From assembly GCA_900102235.1 (NCBI GenBank), contig FMVL01000012.1, forward strand, positions 35,760 to 99,759: a DNA stretch of 64,000 bases, given 5' to 3'. The notes below the pieces were generated by a model. That model saw nothing but the letters and a program-made list of their open reading frames with translations. It had not been told where the DNA came from and searched no databases. This document shows positions 27,532 to 37,902 of this stretch, piece after piece. The position numbers were made by a program, and so were the translations under genes. Each line of letters begins with the position of its first letter. The first letter of the stretch is position 1. The stretch comes from Lachnospiraceae bacterium XBB2008 (GTDB lineage: Bacteria > Bacillota > Clostridia > Lachnospirales > Lachnospiraceae).

Positions 27532-28806
27532 ATGATCAAAAAAGAAATGATCGCCATGCTGCTCGCGGGGGGCCAGGGCAGCAGACTTGGAGTCCTTACA
27601 TCCAAGATGGCTAAGCCTGCGGTATCCTTCGGAAGTAAGTACAGGATCATCGACTTTCCGTTGAGTAACTGTATCAATTCCGGTGTGGACACTGTTGGTG
27701 TACTTACCCAGTATCGGTCGCTCAAACTGAATACTCATATCGGTATCGGCATTCCGTGGGATCTTGACCGTAACATCGGCGGTGTCACGGTACTTCCTCC
27801 TTATGAGAAGAGTTCGAACAGCGAGTGGTATACCGGTACAGCCAATGCTATTTACCAGAATCTCGAGTTCATGGAGACCTACAATCCGGATTATGTACTG
27901 ATCCTTTCGGGCGATCATATATATAAGATGGATTATGAGGTCATGCTTGATTTTCATAAGAAAAACAAAGCGGACGTCACGATCGCCGTTATGCCCGTGC
28001 CCATGGAGGAAGCCAAGAGATTCGGTATCATGATCACCGACGGCAACGGCCGGATCACTGATTTCGAGGAGAAACCCGAGAAGCCCAGGAGCAACCTGGC
28101 CAGCATGGGTATATACATATTCAACTGGAAGACGCTGAAGGAGGCGCTGGTGACCAATGCGAGTCAGCCGGCACTCGACTTCGGTAAGCATATCATTCCG
28201 TATTGCCATCAGAAGGGCTCACCGCTTTACGCTTATGAGTTCAACGGATACTGGAAGGATGTCGGAACCTTAAGTTCCTATTGGGAAGCCAATATGGAGC
28301 TCATCGATATCGTTCCCGAATTCAACCTTTATGAGGAATACTGGAAGATCTACACCAGAAGCGAGATCCTTCCTCCCCAGTACCTCTCAAGCGAGAGTGT
28401 TACCGAGCGGAGCATCATAGGTGAGGGATGCGAGATCTACGGAAAAGTGTATAACTCCGTTATCGGATGCGGCGTCACGATAGGCAGGGACACCATAATC
28501 CGCGATTCCATCATCATGAACAATACGAGCATCGGCTCCGGCTGTGAGATCTACAAGGGTATCGTAGCCGAGAATGCGCAGATCTCGGACGGCGTGAAGA
28601 TGGGCATCGGCGAAGAAGTCCCGAACGAGACCGATCCTAATATCTATAATCACGGCATGGTCACGATCGGTGAGAGAACCTTCATTCCTCCCGGAGTCAG
28701 CATAGGCAAGAACTCCGTTGTATTCGGAACGACCGCACCCGAGGATTATCCGGGCGGATCGCTTCCGAGCGGAAAGACCCTGATAAAAGGAGGTGATGAG
28801 CGTTGA
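27532..28806 (+). CDS. glgC: Glucose-1-phosphate adenylyltransferase
   Basis: 424 aa. [25 protein letters not shown] is the nucleotide-binding start, with [31 protein letters not shown] and a C-terminal left-handed beta helix. It makes ADP-glucose for glycogen. Ribosome site AGAGGTGA before the ATG. It overlaps glgD by four bases; in Bacillota the two form a mixed enzyme with GlgD mainly modulating. Confidence 0.96.
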   Translation: MIKKEMIAMLLAGGQGSRLGVLTSKMAKPAVSFGSKYRIIDFPLSNCINSGVDTVGVLTQYRSLKLNTHIGIGIPWDLDRNIGGVTVLPPYEKSSNSEWYTGTANAIYQNLEFMETYNPDYVLILSGDHIYKMDYEVMLDFHKKNKADVTIAVMPVPMEEAKRFGIMITDGNGRITDFEEKPEKPRSNLASMGIYIFNWKTLKEALVTNASQPALDFGKHIIPYCHQKGSPLYAYEFNGYWKDVGTLSSYWEANMELIDIVPEFNLYEEYWKIYTRSEILPPQYLSSESVTERSIIGEGCEIYGKVYNSVIGCGVTIGRDTIIRDSIIMNNTSIGSGCEIYKGIVAENAQISDGVKMGIGEEVPNETDPNIYNHGMVTIGERTFIPPGVSIGKNSVVFGTTAPEDYPGGSLPSGKTLIKGGDER

Positions 28807-29921
28807 GAGCTGTAGGAATCATCTTAGCAGGCGGTAACAATCACCGTATCAAAGAACTTACGACCAAGCGTGCGGCATGCGCACTTCCCGTAGCGGGCAG
28901 TTACAGAAGCATAGACTTCGCACTGAGCAACATGTCCAACGCTCACATCAATAAGGTAGCCGTATTCACGCAGTATAATGCAGGCAGCCTGAACGAGCAC
29001 TTAAGCTCATCCAAGTGGTGGGATTTCGGACGTAAGCAGGGCGGACTCTTCGTGATCACCCCTTCGGTCACTGCAGAGAGCAACGCCTGGTATCGCGGCA
29101 CAGCGGACGCCATAGCACAGAACATGTCGTTCCTTAAGAGCTCACACGAGCCTTATGTTGTGATTTCCTCGGGAGACTGCGTATATAAACTTGACTACAA
29201 CAAACTTCTCGAGTATCATATCGACAAGAAAGCGGATATAACCGTTGTGTGCAAGGATATGCCGGGTGAAACGAATCTCGAGAGATTCGGTACAGTCAAG
29301 ATCGGTAAGGACGATCGTATCGAAGAATTCGAAGAGAAACCCGTAGTAGCCAAGTCCAACACCGTATCTTGCGGTATCTATGTCATGAGACGTCGTCTCC
29401 TGATCGAGATGATCGAGAGATGTATCGAGGAAGACAGATACGATTTCGTCAATGATGTGCTTGTACGTTATAAAGACATGAAGCATATCTGCGGCTACAA
29501 GATGAATGATTATTGGAGCAACATAGCCTCCGTTGACGATTACTTCAGGACCAACATGGACTTCCTTCGTCCGGAGATCAGGGATTACTTCTTCAAGCAG
29601 TATCCCGACATTTACTCCAAGGTAGACGATCATCCGCCGGCAAAATACAACGTCGGAGCAGCAGTTCACAATTCGTTGATCTCCTGCGGATGCATAGTCA
29701 ACAGTGTTGTCGAGGACTCAGTAGTATTCAAGAAAGCATACATCGGCAGCAATTGTTATATCAAGAACTCCATAGTACTTAACGACGTATATATCGGTGA
29801 CAACACGCATATAGAGAACTGTATCGTTGAAAGCCACTCTACAATACGCGCCAATTCGTACTATAAAGGAGAAGGCGGCATACAGATAGTGACTGAACAG
29901 AATGACCGATATGTGATCTGA
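28803..29921 (+). CDS. glgD: GlgD, regulatory/companion subunit of ADP-glucose pyrophosphorylase
   Basis: 372 aa. The N-terminus [39 protein letters not shown] is GlgC-like, but the nucleotide-binding GGxGxRL is changed to GGNNHRI and catalytic Lys/Asp positions differ, as in known GlgD proteins. It starts with TTG at 28803, inside the last codons of glgC, behind a very strong AAAGGAGGTGAT at 28786-28797. The rare start plus strong site suggests tuned, coupled translation. Confidence 0.93.
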   Translation: MRAVGIILAGGNNHRIKELTTKRAACALPVAGSYRSIDFALSNMSNAHINKVAVFTQYNAGSLNEHLSSSKWWDFGRKQGGLFVITPSVTAESNAWYRGTADAIAQNMSFLKSSHEPYVVISSGDCVYKLDYNKLLEYHIDKKADITVVCKDMPGETNLERFGTVKIGKDDRIEEFEEKPVVAKSNTVSCGIYVMRRRLLIEMIERCIEEDRYDFVNDVLVRYKDMKHICGYKMNDYWSNIASVDDYFRTNMDFLRPEIRDYFFKQYPDIYSKVDDHPPAKYNVGAAVHNSLISCGCIVNSVVEDSVVFKKAYIGSNCYIKNSIVLNDVYIGDNTHIENCIVESHSTIRANSYYKGEGGIQIVTEQNDRYVI

Positions 29922-29978
29922 TGTCTCCCGGATACATTGGCAGGGTGTGCGGACGCCCGGCAGCAAAGGAGAAGAAAG

Positions 29979-30245
29979 ATGACTATTACTGATGTGAGAG
30001 TGAGGAAGATCACCGGAGAAGGCAAGATGCGTGCAGTTGCATCGATCACTATTGATGACGAACTCGTTGTTCATGACATCAAGATCATTGAAGGTGATCG
30101 CGGTTTGTTTATCGCGATGCCCAGCAAGAAGGGCGCGAACGGAGAGTATCGGGATATTGCACATCCCATCAATTCCGAGACCAGAACCAGATTGCAGGAT
30201 CTGATACTTGATGCATACAGCAAGGCAGAAGATGCCGCTGAATGA
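29979..30245 (+). CDS. spoVG: SpoVG family RNA-binding regulator
   Basis: 88 aa. [51 protein letters not shown] is a full SpoVG signature, followed by [13 protein letters not shown]. SpoVG is a small regulatory RNA-binding protein affecting division, capsule and sporulation genes in Bacillota. The ATG at 29979 follows AAAGGAGAAG; an in-frame ATG at 29937 is rejected. A strong terminator follows. Confidence 0.95.
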   Translation: MTITDVRVRKITGEGKMRAVASITIDDELVVHDIKIIEGDRGLFIAMPSKKGANGEYRDIAHPINSETRTRLQDLILDAYSKAEDAAE

Positions 30246-30263
30246 TACAAACCAAAGTAAGAC

Positions 30264-30300
30264 CCCGGGCGCGGTAGCTCCGTGTCCGGGCGTTTTTTTC
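30264..30300 (+). terminator. Intrinsic terminator after spoVG
   Basis: CCCGGGCGCGG-TAGCT-CCGTGTCCGGG followed by seven T. A G+C-rich 11-bp stem with one mismatch. Confidence 0.9.
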
Positions 30301-30329
30301 GTCAACATCCTTCATCGGAGGAAAGACAG

Positions 30330-30893
30330 ATGTACGTAATAGCCGGGCTGGGCAACCCCGGAACCCAATATGCACACACCAGACATAACGCCGGCTTTGA
30401 TACGATCGATATTCTGTCGGAACGCTATGATATACCTTTGCGCCGCCATCTTTTCCGCGGCCTTTACGGAAAAGGCTTGATAGACGGTGAAAAAGTGATA
30501 CTCGTAAAACCGCAGACATACATGAACAACTCCGGTGAGTGCATAAGGCCTCTGTGCAGGCATTACAAGATCGATACGGATAATGAACTTATCGTGATAT
30601 CCGACGACATATCCATGGGCGTGGGCAGGCTCAGGACCCGTAAGAGCGGATCCGCCGGCGGCCATAACGGATTAAAGAGCATCATCGCAAATCTGGGTAA
30701 TGAGAACTTTACCCGGATCAAGATCGGCGTCGGCAATCCGGAAACCGGAGGCGACGTTGTAGGACATGTTCTCGGCCGGGTGACCGGTGAGGATGCTAAG
30801 ACCCTGGATCAGATCAAGGAGCGGGCCGCGGATACAGCGGTCGCCATAATCAAAGAAGGCGCAGATAAAGCAATCTCCAAGTATAACTGCTAA
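30330..30893 (+). CDS. pth: Peptidyl-tRNA hydrolase
   Basis: 187 aa. VIAGLGNPGTQYAHTRHNAGFDTID contains the catalytic His of HNAG; KPQTYMNNSGE, DDISMGVGRLRTRKSGSAGGHNGLKSI and KIGVGNP complete the family pattern. It frees tRNA from dropped-off peptidyl-tRNA. The ATG at 30330 is set by CGGAGGAAAG; an in-frame ATG at 30282 falls in the preceding terminator. It is three bases before mfd, the usual pth-mfd order. Confidence 0.97.
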   Translation: MYVIAGLGNPGTQYAHTRHNAGFDTIDILSERYDIPLRRHLFRGLYGKGLIDGEKVILVKPQTYMNNSGECIRPLCRHYKIDTDNELIVISDDISMGVGRLRTRKSGSAGGHNGLKSIIANLGNENFTRIKIGVGNPETGGDVVGHVLGRVTGEDAKTLDQIKERAADTAVAIIKEGADKAISKYNC

Positions 30894-30896
30894 AGA

Positions 30897-33800
30897 ATGA
30901 GAACCCTTCTTACTCCCGTCAGGGAGATGGAAAACTATAAAGAGATGACGACCACCCTGGCACGACGTGCCGGGGCGATCGAGGTTAAGGGGTGTGTGGG
31001 ATCACAGAAGCTGGGCATGATCTATGCCCTCGGCGACGGATACCGCTGCCGGCTCATAATAACCTATTCCGATTTAAGATGCCGCGAACTCTACGAGGAC
31101 TATCTTTTCTACGATCAGAATACCTCGATCTTTCCCGCAAAAGACATGATATTTTACGAGGCCGATGTCTCAGGTAACCAGATCGAACGCCAGCGCCTGA
31201 TCTGCCTTCGGAGCATCATAGAAAACCGTCCCATGACGATGATCACGACATGGAGTGCACTTATGATGCCCTGCGTTAAGCCCGGTATAATCCGCGATGC
31301 GGTGGTGAAGATCGCAGTGAAGGGCATCCTGGATATCGGCGAGATCAGCAGACTTCTGGTTAAGATCGGATATGAAAAAAGAGACATAGTCGAGAATCCG
31401 GGCGAGTTCTCCGTCAGGGGCGGCATTGTGGACATCTTCGATATAACCGAGGACAATCCCTACCGTATAGAACTTTGGGGCGATGAAGTCGATTCGATCA
31501 GAGGATTTGACGTGCAGTCCCAAAGATCGATATATAAGACCGAGAGCGTCACGATCTATCCGGCCACCGAGCTGATCATGGATGACGATCAGATGCGCAG
31601 GGGACTCGATGCGATATCCGCAGAGGCGGAAGATTATTCGGATAAACTGCGTGCGGAGTTTAAGACCGAGGAAGCCGCCAGGGTCCGCAAGCGGACCGCC
31701 GAACTTCGGGAGCAGCTCATTGAGCTTGGCATGAGCAGAGGAGCGGTCAATCTCGAAAGCTACATCGGATACTTTTATGATGACATAGATTCGATGCTCT
31801 CGTTTTTTGATAAGGATAAGAGCATCATTTTCATAGACGAACCGTTAAGATGCGCCGAGCATGCGCATGCTACGGAGGAGGAGTTCGTCCAGAGCATGTC
31901 CCACCGTCTGGAAAAAGGATACATCCTCCCCGGACAGGCAGGGCTGATCATATCTTCCGAACAGACCGCTGCCATGATGAATGACAGATATGTGGCAGAA
32001 CTGTCGACGCTCGGCGGAAAAAACGGATTAATCGATCCGATAGCCGGGTATGATGCTCAGGTACGCTCTGTCGCTTCATACAACAAGAGCTTTGATGCTC
32101 TGGTAAAAGATTTAAAGAACTACAAGTCCAAGGGCTATCGCATGCTCCTCATATCCGCATCCAGGACGCGTGCAAGGCGTCTGGCCGATGACTTAAGAGA
32201 AGAGGGCCTGACGGCTCTTTATACGGAGGATTCGTCCCGTGAGATAGCTCCCGGTGAGGTGGAGTGCTTCTACGGCAGGATCCGCAGCGGGTTCGAATAT
32301 CCTGTCCAAAAGTTCATCGTGATATCCGAGACCGACATATTCGGACCCGAGCAGAAGAAAAAGAAACGCAAATACGCAAAAGATCCGTCTAAGGCCATAC
32401 ATGATTTTGCGGAGCTTAAGGTCGGAGACTATGTGGTCCACGAAAACCACGGTCTTGGGATCTACCGCGGTATCGAGCAGATAAGCGTCGAGGGCGTTGT
32501 ACAGGACTATATCAAGATAGGCTATCGCGACGGCGGCAATCTCTATGTGCCGGCCACCGGTCTGGATGTGATCCAGAAGTATGCCTGCGGAACGGACCGC
32601 GCTCCCAAGCTTAACAAACTCGGTACCAAAGAGTGGTCTAAGACCACATCCAAGGTTCGCGAAGCGGTCGATGTGATAGCCGACGACCTGGTTCAGCTCT
32701 ATGCGGCCAGACAGAGCCTTCACGGATATAAATATGGGCCGGATACTGTATGGCAGCGTGAGTTCGAAGAACTTTTCCCTTATGAGGAGACGGAGGACCA
32801 GATCCGGGCGATAGAGGCGACCAAGGAGGACATGGAGTCCGACCGGATCATGGACAGACTTATCTGCGGAGACGTGGGATTCGGCAAGACGGAGATCGCG
32901 ATACGTGCCGCATTCAAGGCGGTTCAGGAGGGCAGACAGGTCGTATACCTCGTGCCCACGACGATACTTGCGCAGCAGCATTTCAACACTTTCACGATGC
33001 GCATGAAGGACTTTCCCGTGAGGGTCGAACTCTTAAGCCGTTTCCGCACCCCGGCGGAGCAACGCCGCGTGATCGCCGACTTAAAGAGCGGCATGGTCGA
33101 TATCGTGATCGGAACTCACCGTGTTCTGTCCAAAGATGTCGGATTCAAGGATCTGGGCCTTCTGATAGTCGATGAGGAGCAGCGTTTCGGCGTTACGCAT
33201 AAGGAAACGATCAAGAAGATGAAACAGACCGTGGATGTCCTTACGCTCACCGCTACGCCCATCCCGAGGACGATGCATATGTCACTGATCGGGATCCGTG
33301 ATATGAGCGTGCTCGAGGAACCTCCGGAAGAAAGACGCCCGATCCAGACTTTTGTCTGCGAATATAATGAAGAACTTGTAAGAGAAGCCATCGTGCGTGA
33401 GGTATCGCGCGGCGGGCAGGTTTACTATGTCTATAATGTTGTGGCCAACATTGCCGATGTGACCGCGCAGGTGAGCGCACTCGTTCCCGAGGCGAGAGTA
33501 GGGTTTGCTCACGGTCAGATGCACGAGCAGGAGCTCGAGCGCATCATGTATGATTTCGTAAACGGTGATATCGACGTGCTCGTATCCACGACGATCATCG
33601 AGACCGGCATGGATATCCCCAATGTCAACACGATGATAGTGCATGATTCCGACAAGCTGGGGCTTGCGCAGCTCTATCAGTTAAGGGGCCGCGTCGGAAG
33701 GTCGAACCGTACGTCTTATGCTTTTCTGATGTATAAGAGAGACAAGATGCTCAAGGAAGTTGCGGAAAAGCGCCTTGAGGCCATCCGCGAGTTCACCGAT

Positions 33801-34445
33801 TTCGGCAGCGGATACCGTATCGCGATGAAGGACCTGGAGATCCGTGGAGCCGGCAATCTGTTGGGATCCCGCCAGTCCGGACACATGGCATCCGTTGGCT
33901 ATGATATGTACTGCAAACTCCTCTCCGAGGCGATCAGATCACGCCGCGGCGAAGAGGTCGCTCCCGATTTCGAGACACAGATATTCATAGACGTCGACGC
34001 ATACATTCCCGATGGCTACATCATGAACGAGATGCAGAAACTCGATATCTACAAGCGCATCGCGATCCTTTCCGATGAGTCGGATTACCGCGACATGACT
34101 GACGAGCTGATAGACCGTTTCGGCACCGTGCCCGAGTGCGCAGATAACCTTCTTCGCATCGCACTGATCCGTGCTGCAGCCAAGCGGCTGGGCATTGACG
34201 AGATACGGGCCGGAGGCGGCCGGATCCGCGTGATCATGCGCTCAGATGCACCCGTACGTGTGGAGAATATCCCTGCGGTCCTTGCTTCCGCTAAGGGCAA
34301 ACTTGCCTTTTCCGCAAAAGGAACGCCCGAGTTTAACTATAAATACAAACGCGAGGATCTTGTTGATAAAGAGGCCCGCAATCTACTTGATCAGACGGAA
34401 AAGCTCATTAAGGAGACATTCGCTCCGCTTCTGAGTGAGTCTTAA
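30897..34445 (+). CDS. mfd: Transcription-repair coupling factor Mfd
   Basis: 1182 aa, a normal full length. UvrB-like N-terminal domains (about 1-350), the RNA polymerase-interacting domain (about 500-570; FAELKVGDYVVHENHGLGIYRGIE), then a RecG-like motor with Walker A GDVGFGKTE near 660, DEEQRFGV, TATPIPRTMHMSL and LYQLRGRVGRS, and a C-terminal TRCF domain. It pushes stalled RNA polymerase off lesions and recruits UvrA. Confidence 0.97.
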   Translation: MRTLLTPVREMENYKEMTTTLARRAGAIEVKGCVGSQKLGMIYALGDGYRCRLIITYSDLRCRELYEDYLFYDQNTSIFPAKDMIFYEADVSGNQIERQRLICLRSIIENRPMTMITTWSALMMPCVKPGIIRDAVVKIAVKGILDIGEISRLLVKIGYEKRDIVENPGEFSVRGGIVDIFDITEDNPYRIELWGDEVDSIRGFDVQSQRSIYKTESVTIYPATELIMDDDQMRRGLDAISAEAEDYSDKLRAEFKTEEAARVRKRTAELREQLIELGMSRGAVNLESYIGYFYDDIDSMLSFFDKDKSIIFIDEPLRCAEHAHATEEEFVQSMSHRLEKGYILPGQAGLIISSEQTAAMMNDRYVAELSTLGGKNGLIDPIAGYDAQVRSVASYNKSFDALVKDLKNYKSKGYRMLLISASRTRARRLADDLREEGLTALYTEDSSREIAPGEVECFYGRIRSGFEYPVQKFIVISETDIFGPEQKKKKRKYAKDPSKAIHDFAELKVGDYVVHENHGLGIYRGIEQISVEGVVQDYIKIGYRDGGNLYVPATGLDVIQKYACGTDRAPKLNKLGTKEWSKTTSKVREAVDVIADDLVQLYAARQSLHGYKYGPDTVWQREFEELFPYEETEDQIRAIEATKEDMESDRIMDRLICGDVGFGKTEIAIRAAFKAVQEGRQVVYLVPTTILAQQHFNTFTMRMKDFPVRVELLSRFRTPAEQRRVIADLKSGMVDIVIGTHRVLSKDVGFKDLGLLIVDEEQRFGVTHKETIKKMKQTVDVLTLTATPIPRTMHMSLIGIRDMSVLEEPPEERRPIQTFVCEYNEELVREAIVREVSRGGQVYYVYNVVANIADVTAQVSALVPEARVGFAHGQMHEQELERIMYDFVNGDIDVLVSTTIIETGMDIPNVNTMIVHDSDKLGLAQLYQLRGRVGRSNRTSYAFLMYKRDKMLKEVAEKRLEAIREFTDFGSGYRIAMKDLEIRGAGNLLGSRQSGHMASVGYDMYCKLLSEAIRSRRGEEVAPDFETQIFIDVDAYIPDGYIMNEMQKLDIYKRIAILSDESDYRDMTDELIDRFGTVPECADNLLRIALIRAAAKRLGIDEIRAGGGRIRVIMRSDAPVRVENIPAVLASAKGKLAFSAKGTPEFNYKYKREDLVDKEARNLLDQTEKLIKETFAPLLSES

Positions 34446-34515
34446 GTTCACAGAAAAAACACAATTCGACCATATTTCCATCATAACCGGGCTTTATATT
34501 CTGAATATAAGATAC

Positions 34516-34640
34516 GGGACAGGAAACAGTGATAGACATGGGCCGGCGATATAGATGATTCCCCTCGCTGCGACCCGTCAGTACTCGCATCGGGGAACAT
34601 TATATCACCGGCCCTTATGCTTGACATATATCCCTGTCCC
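34516..34640 (+). ncRNA. Structured RNA element between mfd and htrA
   Basis: Nested helices: GGGACAGG 34516-34523 with CCTGTCCC 34633-34640; GGGCCGG 34540-34546 with CCGGCCC 34608-34614; GATATA/TATATC 34548-34553/34601-34606; TTCCCC/GGGGAA 34559-34564/34592-34597; apical TGCGA/TCGCA 34569-34589. Internal bubbles of 16 and 18 nt separate the outer and inner stems. The plan of closing stem, central bubble and terminal stem recalls 6S RNA, but it is short and no good promoter is visible. A leader or cis element of htrA is the alternative. Confidence 0.5.
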
Positions 34641-34651
34641 TTACATATAAA
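34621..34651 (+). promoter_or_regulatory. Candidate promoter of htrA
   Basis: Perfect TTGACA (34621-34626) with TATAAA at 34646-34651 (19-bp spacer, longer than usual). The 3' strand of the outer helix at 34633-34640 lies in the spacer, so only read-through RNA from upstream would contain the whole fold. Confidence 0.5.
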
Positions 34652-34702
34652 ATATTTTTATCATAAATCCATCACGGAAATATGGTTGAGGAGGTAAGTA
34701 AG

Positions 34703-36109
34703 ATGTATGAGAATGAATACGGAAAAATAGAAAACGGGCAGCAGCCCTATGTTACACCGCCGACAGGTGGAGGATATTCGGATTATACGGGATACACGGC
34801 AGGACCGGACATGATATACAACAATCAGGTACCGCCAAAGAAGAAAACCGGCAGGATCGTCGGTGCATGCATAGCGCTCACACTCGTTGGTCTTATGATC
34901 GGCACCGGTATCACATATGCCTACATGAACGGATTCAATATCCTGCACAAAAAGGCAGATACAGTCGCAGAAGAGAGCACCGGCTTAAGCTTAACCGAGA
35001 AACCCGAGCATATCGAACTGAGCAAGAACGAGAATGAAGAGGCCATGAAGGTGGATGATCTGCCTACCACTTCAGTCGGCAGCACGATGAGCGTTACTCA
35101 GATCGCTGAAAACTGCATGCCCAGCGTAGTGGCGATCACGAATAACAGTGTGACGGAGATACAGGACTTCTTCGGACGCACATATACATATGATTCTTCA
35201 GGTGAAGGCAGCGGCGTTATAATAGCCCAGACAGATGATGAACTTCTGATACTTACGAATTATCATGTGGTTGAGGACAACAAGTCTCTGTCCGTTGTAT
35301 TCAGCTGGGAAGAGGATGTGGATGAGATCGATGAGGAAGACGTGATCTATGCGACCGTCAAGGATTATGATAAGGAACGTGATATCGCAGTCATCTCCAT
35401 CCCGATCAGTTCACTGAGCAATGATGTACTTTCCAAGATATCGATCGCGACTGTCGGTTCATCCGATGACCTTAAGCTCGGCGAGCAGGTTGTAGCCATA
35501 GGTAACGCACTCGGATACGGCCAGTCTGTCACCACAGGTATCGTATCGGCCTTGAACCGTCACTTTACCGATGAGAGAGGAAACGTTGACGAGAACGCAT
35601 ATATCCAGACCGATGCAGCGATCAATTTCGGTAACTCCGGCGGCGCGCTTTTTAACATGAAAGGCGAACTGATAGGCATCAATACCGCGATGATGGATTC
35701 ATCCGTAGCCGAGAACATGGGTCTCGCGATCCCGATCTCCGATGTGACCGGTGAAGTAGAGAGCATGATGAACCAGGAAACACGTGAGACCGTATCGGAT
35801 AACGAACGCGGTTATCTGGGGATCAACATTGTGGATGTCACTTCCGAGATCAGCGAAACATACGGACTGCCCGAAGGAATATATGTATCCAACGTGGCAC
35901 ACGGTTCGGGCGCTGAGGCAGCAGGCATCGAGAAAGAGAATATCATCACCGGCATCAACGGCAGGGAGATCAAGACCAGCGAAGAACTGACGAACTTCCT
36001 GTCCAAGTATAAAAAAGGCGAGACGGTCACCGTTACGATAGCTTATCGTACAGATGACGGATATGAGACCAAAGATGTTGAGGTCACTCTCGGAAACAGC
36101 CCTACATAA
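34703..36109 (+). CDS. HtrA/DegP-type membrane-anchored serine protease
   Basis: 468 aa. A Gly/Pro/Tyr-rich cytoplasmic head (about 1-45), one membrane helix (about 51-73), a trypsin-like protease with His in TNYHVVE, Asp in ERDIAV and Ser in INFGNSGGAL, and one PDZ domain (about 370-460; GYLGINIVDV, GAEAAGIEKENIITGINGREI). Envelope-facing quality-control protease. The ATG at 34703 follows GAGGAGGT; an in-frame ATG at 34682 is rejected. Confidence 0.95.
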   Translation: MYENEYGKIENGQQPYVTPPTGGGYSDYTGYTAGPDMIYNNQVPPKKKTGRIVGACIALTLVGLMIGTGITYAYMNGFNILHKKADTVAEESTGLSLTEKPEHIELSKNENEEAMKVDDLPTTSVGSTMSVTQIAENCMPSVVAITNNSVTEIQDFFGRTYTYDSSGEGSGVIIAQTDDELLILTNYHVVEDNKSLSVVFSWEEDVDEIDEEDVIYATVKDYDKERDIAVISIPISSLSNDVLSKISIATVGSSDDLKLGEQVVAIGNALGYGQSVTTGIVSALNRHFTDERGNVDENAYIQTDAAINFGNSGGALFNMKGELIGINTAMMDSSVAENMGLAIPISDVTGEVESMMNQETRETVSDNERGYLGINIVDVTSEISETYGLPEGIYVSNVAHGSGAEAAGIEKENIITGINGREIKTSEELTNFLSKYKKGETVTVTIAYRTDDGYETKDVEVTLGNSPT

Positions 36110-36158
36110 TGTAATACCGCATATTTACTGATAAAAATGCTTTAATCACATTTCCCTC

Positions 36159-36196
36159 AAAACCCCCTGTGTGCTATACTTGCACATAGGGGGTTT
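36159..36196 (+). terminator. Terminator-like hairpin with a -10 in its loop and the next ribosome site in its 3' arm
   Basis: AAAACCCCCTGTGTGC pairs with GCACATAGGGGGTTTT over 16 bp (one GU), loop TATACTT. The loop carries TG-C-TATACT (36172-36180), an extended -10. The arm AGGGGG (36188-36193) is spaced eight bases from the ATG at 36202 and is the only ribosome site of that gene. It can end htrA transcripts; a transcript starting near 36187 would leave the site free. Confidence 0.8.
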
Positions 36197-36201
36197 TAAA
36201 T

Positions 36202-37902
36202 ATGGGGAAAACTTATGACAAGGATCTTTCGGCCAAGCTTAAGACCTTGGCTGATCATGCTTTTTCAGGTACAGATATTCAATCATTCGAAAAAAGAATA
36301 GAACCGGACCTGGTCAGTGACGGGGAGCAGAAGTATTTTGCCGCTTTCATCGCGGTCTGTGATACCAAAAAGCGCGCACAGGTATTTCACGCTTCGGGCC
36401 TTACGCTTGAGGAGGCCATGGATAATACGACTAAATATGCCCTGGACGGTGTAAAGAAGATGCTGATCGAGCCCAAGTGGGTCAAACTCGAGATCATTAC
36501 ACATTCCGAAGAGGTCGATCCTCAGGACGCTGTCAACCGGATGTTTTCTTCATACCACGAGTTTTTCCGTCGCGGTATCTCTCTGGACAAAAAATACGAA
36601 TATGCCTACACCGAGGGTGAGATCAACGGCAACCGGCTCTTAAACTACAAGGAATCGGTTCTGGATCTGCGTTCCTTTAACTCTTATTCTATGAAGCGCG
36701 ATGACGACGTCATACTCAAGACGCCCCGGACGCTCATACTTTTTGATACCGATTCATGGTTCATTGATGAAAAAGACCGGACCTATACGCTTTTCAACAA
36801 GGGCTTACAGATCGGCCGTCGTGAGATGGGAATGATCACTCCGAAGGACATCAAGAAGATCGTGGGTTCCGCGATGCACTATCTGAGCGGACAGCTTCAT
36901 CCCGACGGAAGTTTTAATTACGGATATTATCCGATCTCGAAGAAACTGATACCCGGCTACAACATCATGAGACACTCATCGACGCTGTGGAGCCTCGTAT
37001 GCTCGACCGAGATAGAGAAGAATCCGGAAGTTTACAAGACCACGCAGGCTGCGATCAAATATATGATCAGCCAGATAGAGCATTTCGATGACGGCACCGC
37101 ATATCTTGTCGAGAAAGGTGCAAATGAGATCAAACTCGGCGGAAACGGAGTTGCGATCATCACGCTCAGCCAGTACATGAAGGTGTATGAAACCGACGAG
37201 TATGTGAAACTCTGTCAGGAACTCGGACGCGGGATCCTCAAGATGATGAATCCCGACGGCACTTTTGCACATGTTTTAAATGCCGATACACGTGAGTTAA
37301 AAGAGCAGTTCAGGACGGTCTACTATGACGGCGAGGCTACCTTTGCGCTCTGCCGTCTGCACAGCATGACGGGGTCGTCGCTCTGGCTTGAAGCAGCGCG
37401 CAGATCAGTCGATCATTTCATCGAGGCAGACTATACGACGCACCGCGATCACTGGGTAGCGTATGCGGTCAACGAACTCACGATGTATATCAAGGAAGAG
37501 AAATATTATGAGTTCGCGCTCAGGAACCTGTTCGAGAACCTGGACATGATCCGCACGCAGCCGACGACATATCATACATATCTGGAACTTCTGATGGCCG
37601 GTTACGAGACCTACAGGCGCATGGTCGATGAGAAAGCGGAAGTAGCCGCACTTAAGAAGTATAATATTCACAAACTCGCAGACACCATATTCGTAAGAGC
37701 CGAGCACATGTTAAACGGTTACGGCTATCCTGAGTATGTGATGTATCTGCCCGAGCCTTCGAAGTATAAAGGAACGTTCTTCGTTCGCCATGACGGGTTC
37801 AGGGTGCGTATCGATGACGTGCAGCATTTCTGCGGAGCATATATCGCTTTCTATCGTCATTATGATGAAATTAAGGAGTTAAGATGCTCATCAAAAACAT
37901 AA
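36202..37902 (+). CDS. Alpha/alpha-toroid-like protein of unknown function
   Basis: 566 aa, soluble, no signal peptide. The N-terminal part (about 1-200) is a mixed domain without known motif. The C-terminal part (about 215-560) shows spaced helical pairs with Trp/Tyr/His-rich turns: LHPDGSFNYGYYP, RHSSTLWSLV, GTAYLVEKGANEIKLGGNGVAIITLSQYM, NPDGTFAHV, YYDGEATFALCRLH, DHWVAYAVNELT, the pattern of six-hairpin glycosidases and terpenoid-cyclase-like toroids. A sugar-active or prenyl-related role is possible but unproven. It overlaps pyrC by 19 bases, so the two are translated together. Confidence 0.65.
   Translation: MGKTYDKDLSAKLKTLADHAFSGTDIQSFEKRIEPDLVSDGEQKYFAAFIAVCDTKKRAQVFHASGLTLEEAMDNTTKYALDGVKKMLIEPKWVKLEIITHSEEVDPQDAVNRMFSSYHEFFRRGISLDKKYEYAYTEGEINGNRLLNYKESVLDLRSFNSYSMKRDDDVILKTPRTLILFDTDSWFIDEKDRTYTLFNKGLQIGRREMGMITPKDIKKIVGSAMHYLSGQLHPDGSFNYGYYPISKKLIPGYNIMRHSSTLWSLVCSTEIEKNPEVYKTTQAAIKYMISQIEHFDDGTAYLVEKGANEIKLGGNGVAIITLSQYMKVYETDEYVKLCQELGRGILKMMNPDGTFAHVLNADTRELKEQFRTVYYDGEATFALCRLHSMTGSSLWLEAARRSVDHFIEADYTTHRDHWVAYAVNELTMYIKEEKYYEFALRNLFENLDMIRTQPTTYHTYLELLMAGYETYRRMVDEKAEVAALKKYNIHKLADTIFVRAEHMLNGYGYPEYVMYLPEPSKYKGTFFVRHDGFRVRIDDVQHFCGAYIAFYRHYDEIKELRCSSKT

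Noticed and set aside
34540..34614. Simple intrinsic terminator of mfd
   Set aside because: The stem is strong but the following bases (TTATGC) are not a T-run and the hairpin has a large branched apex.
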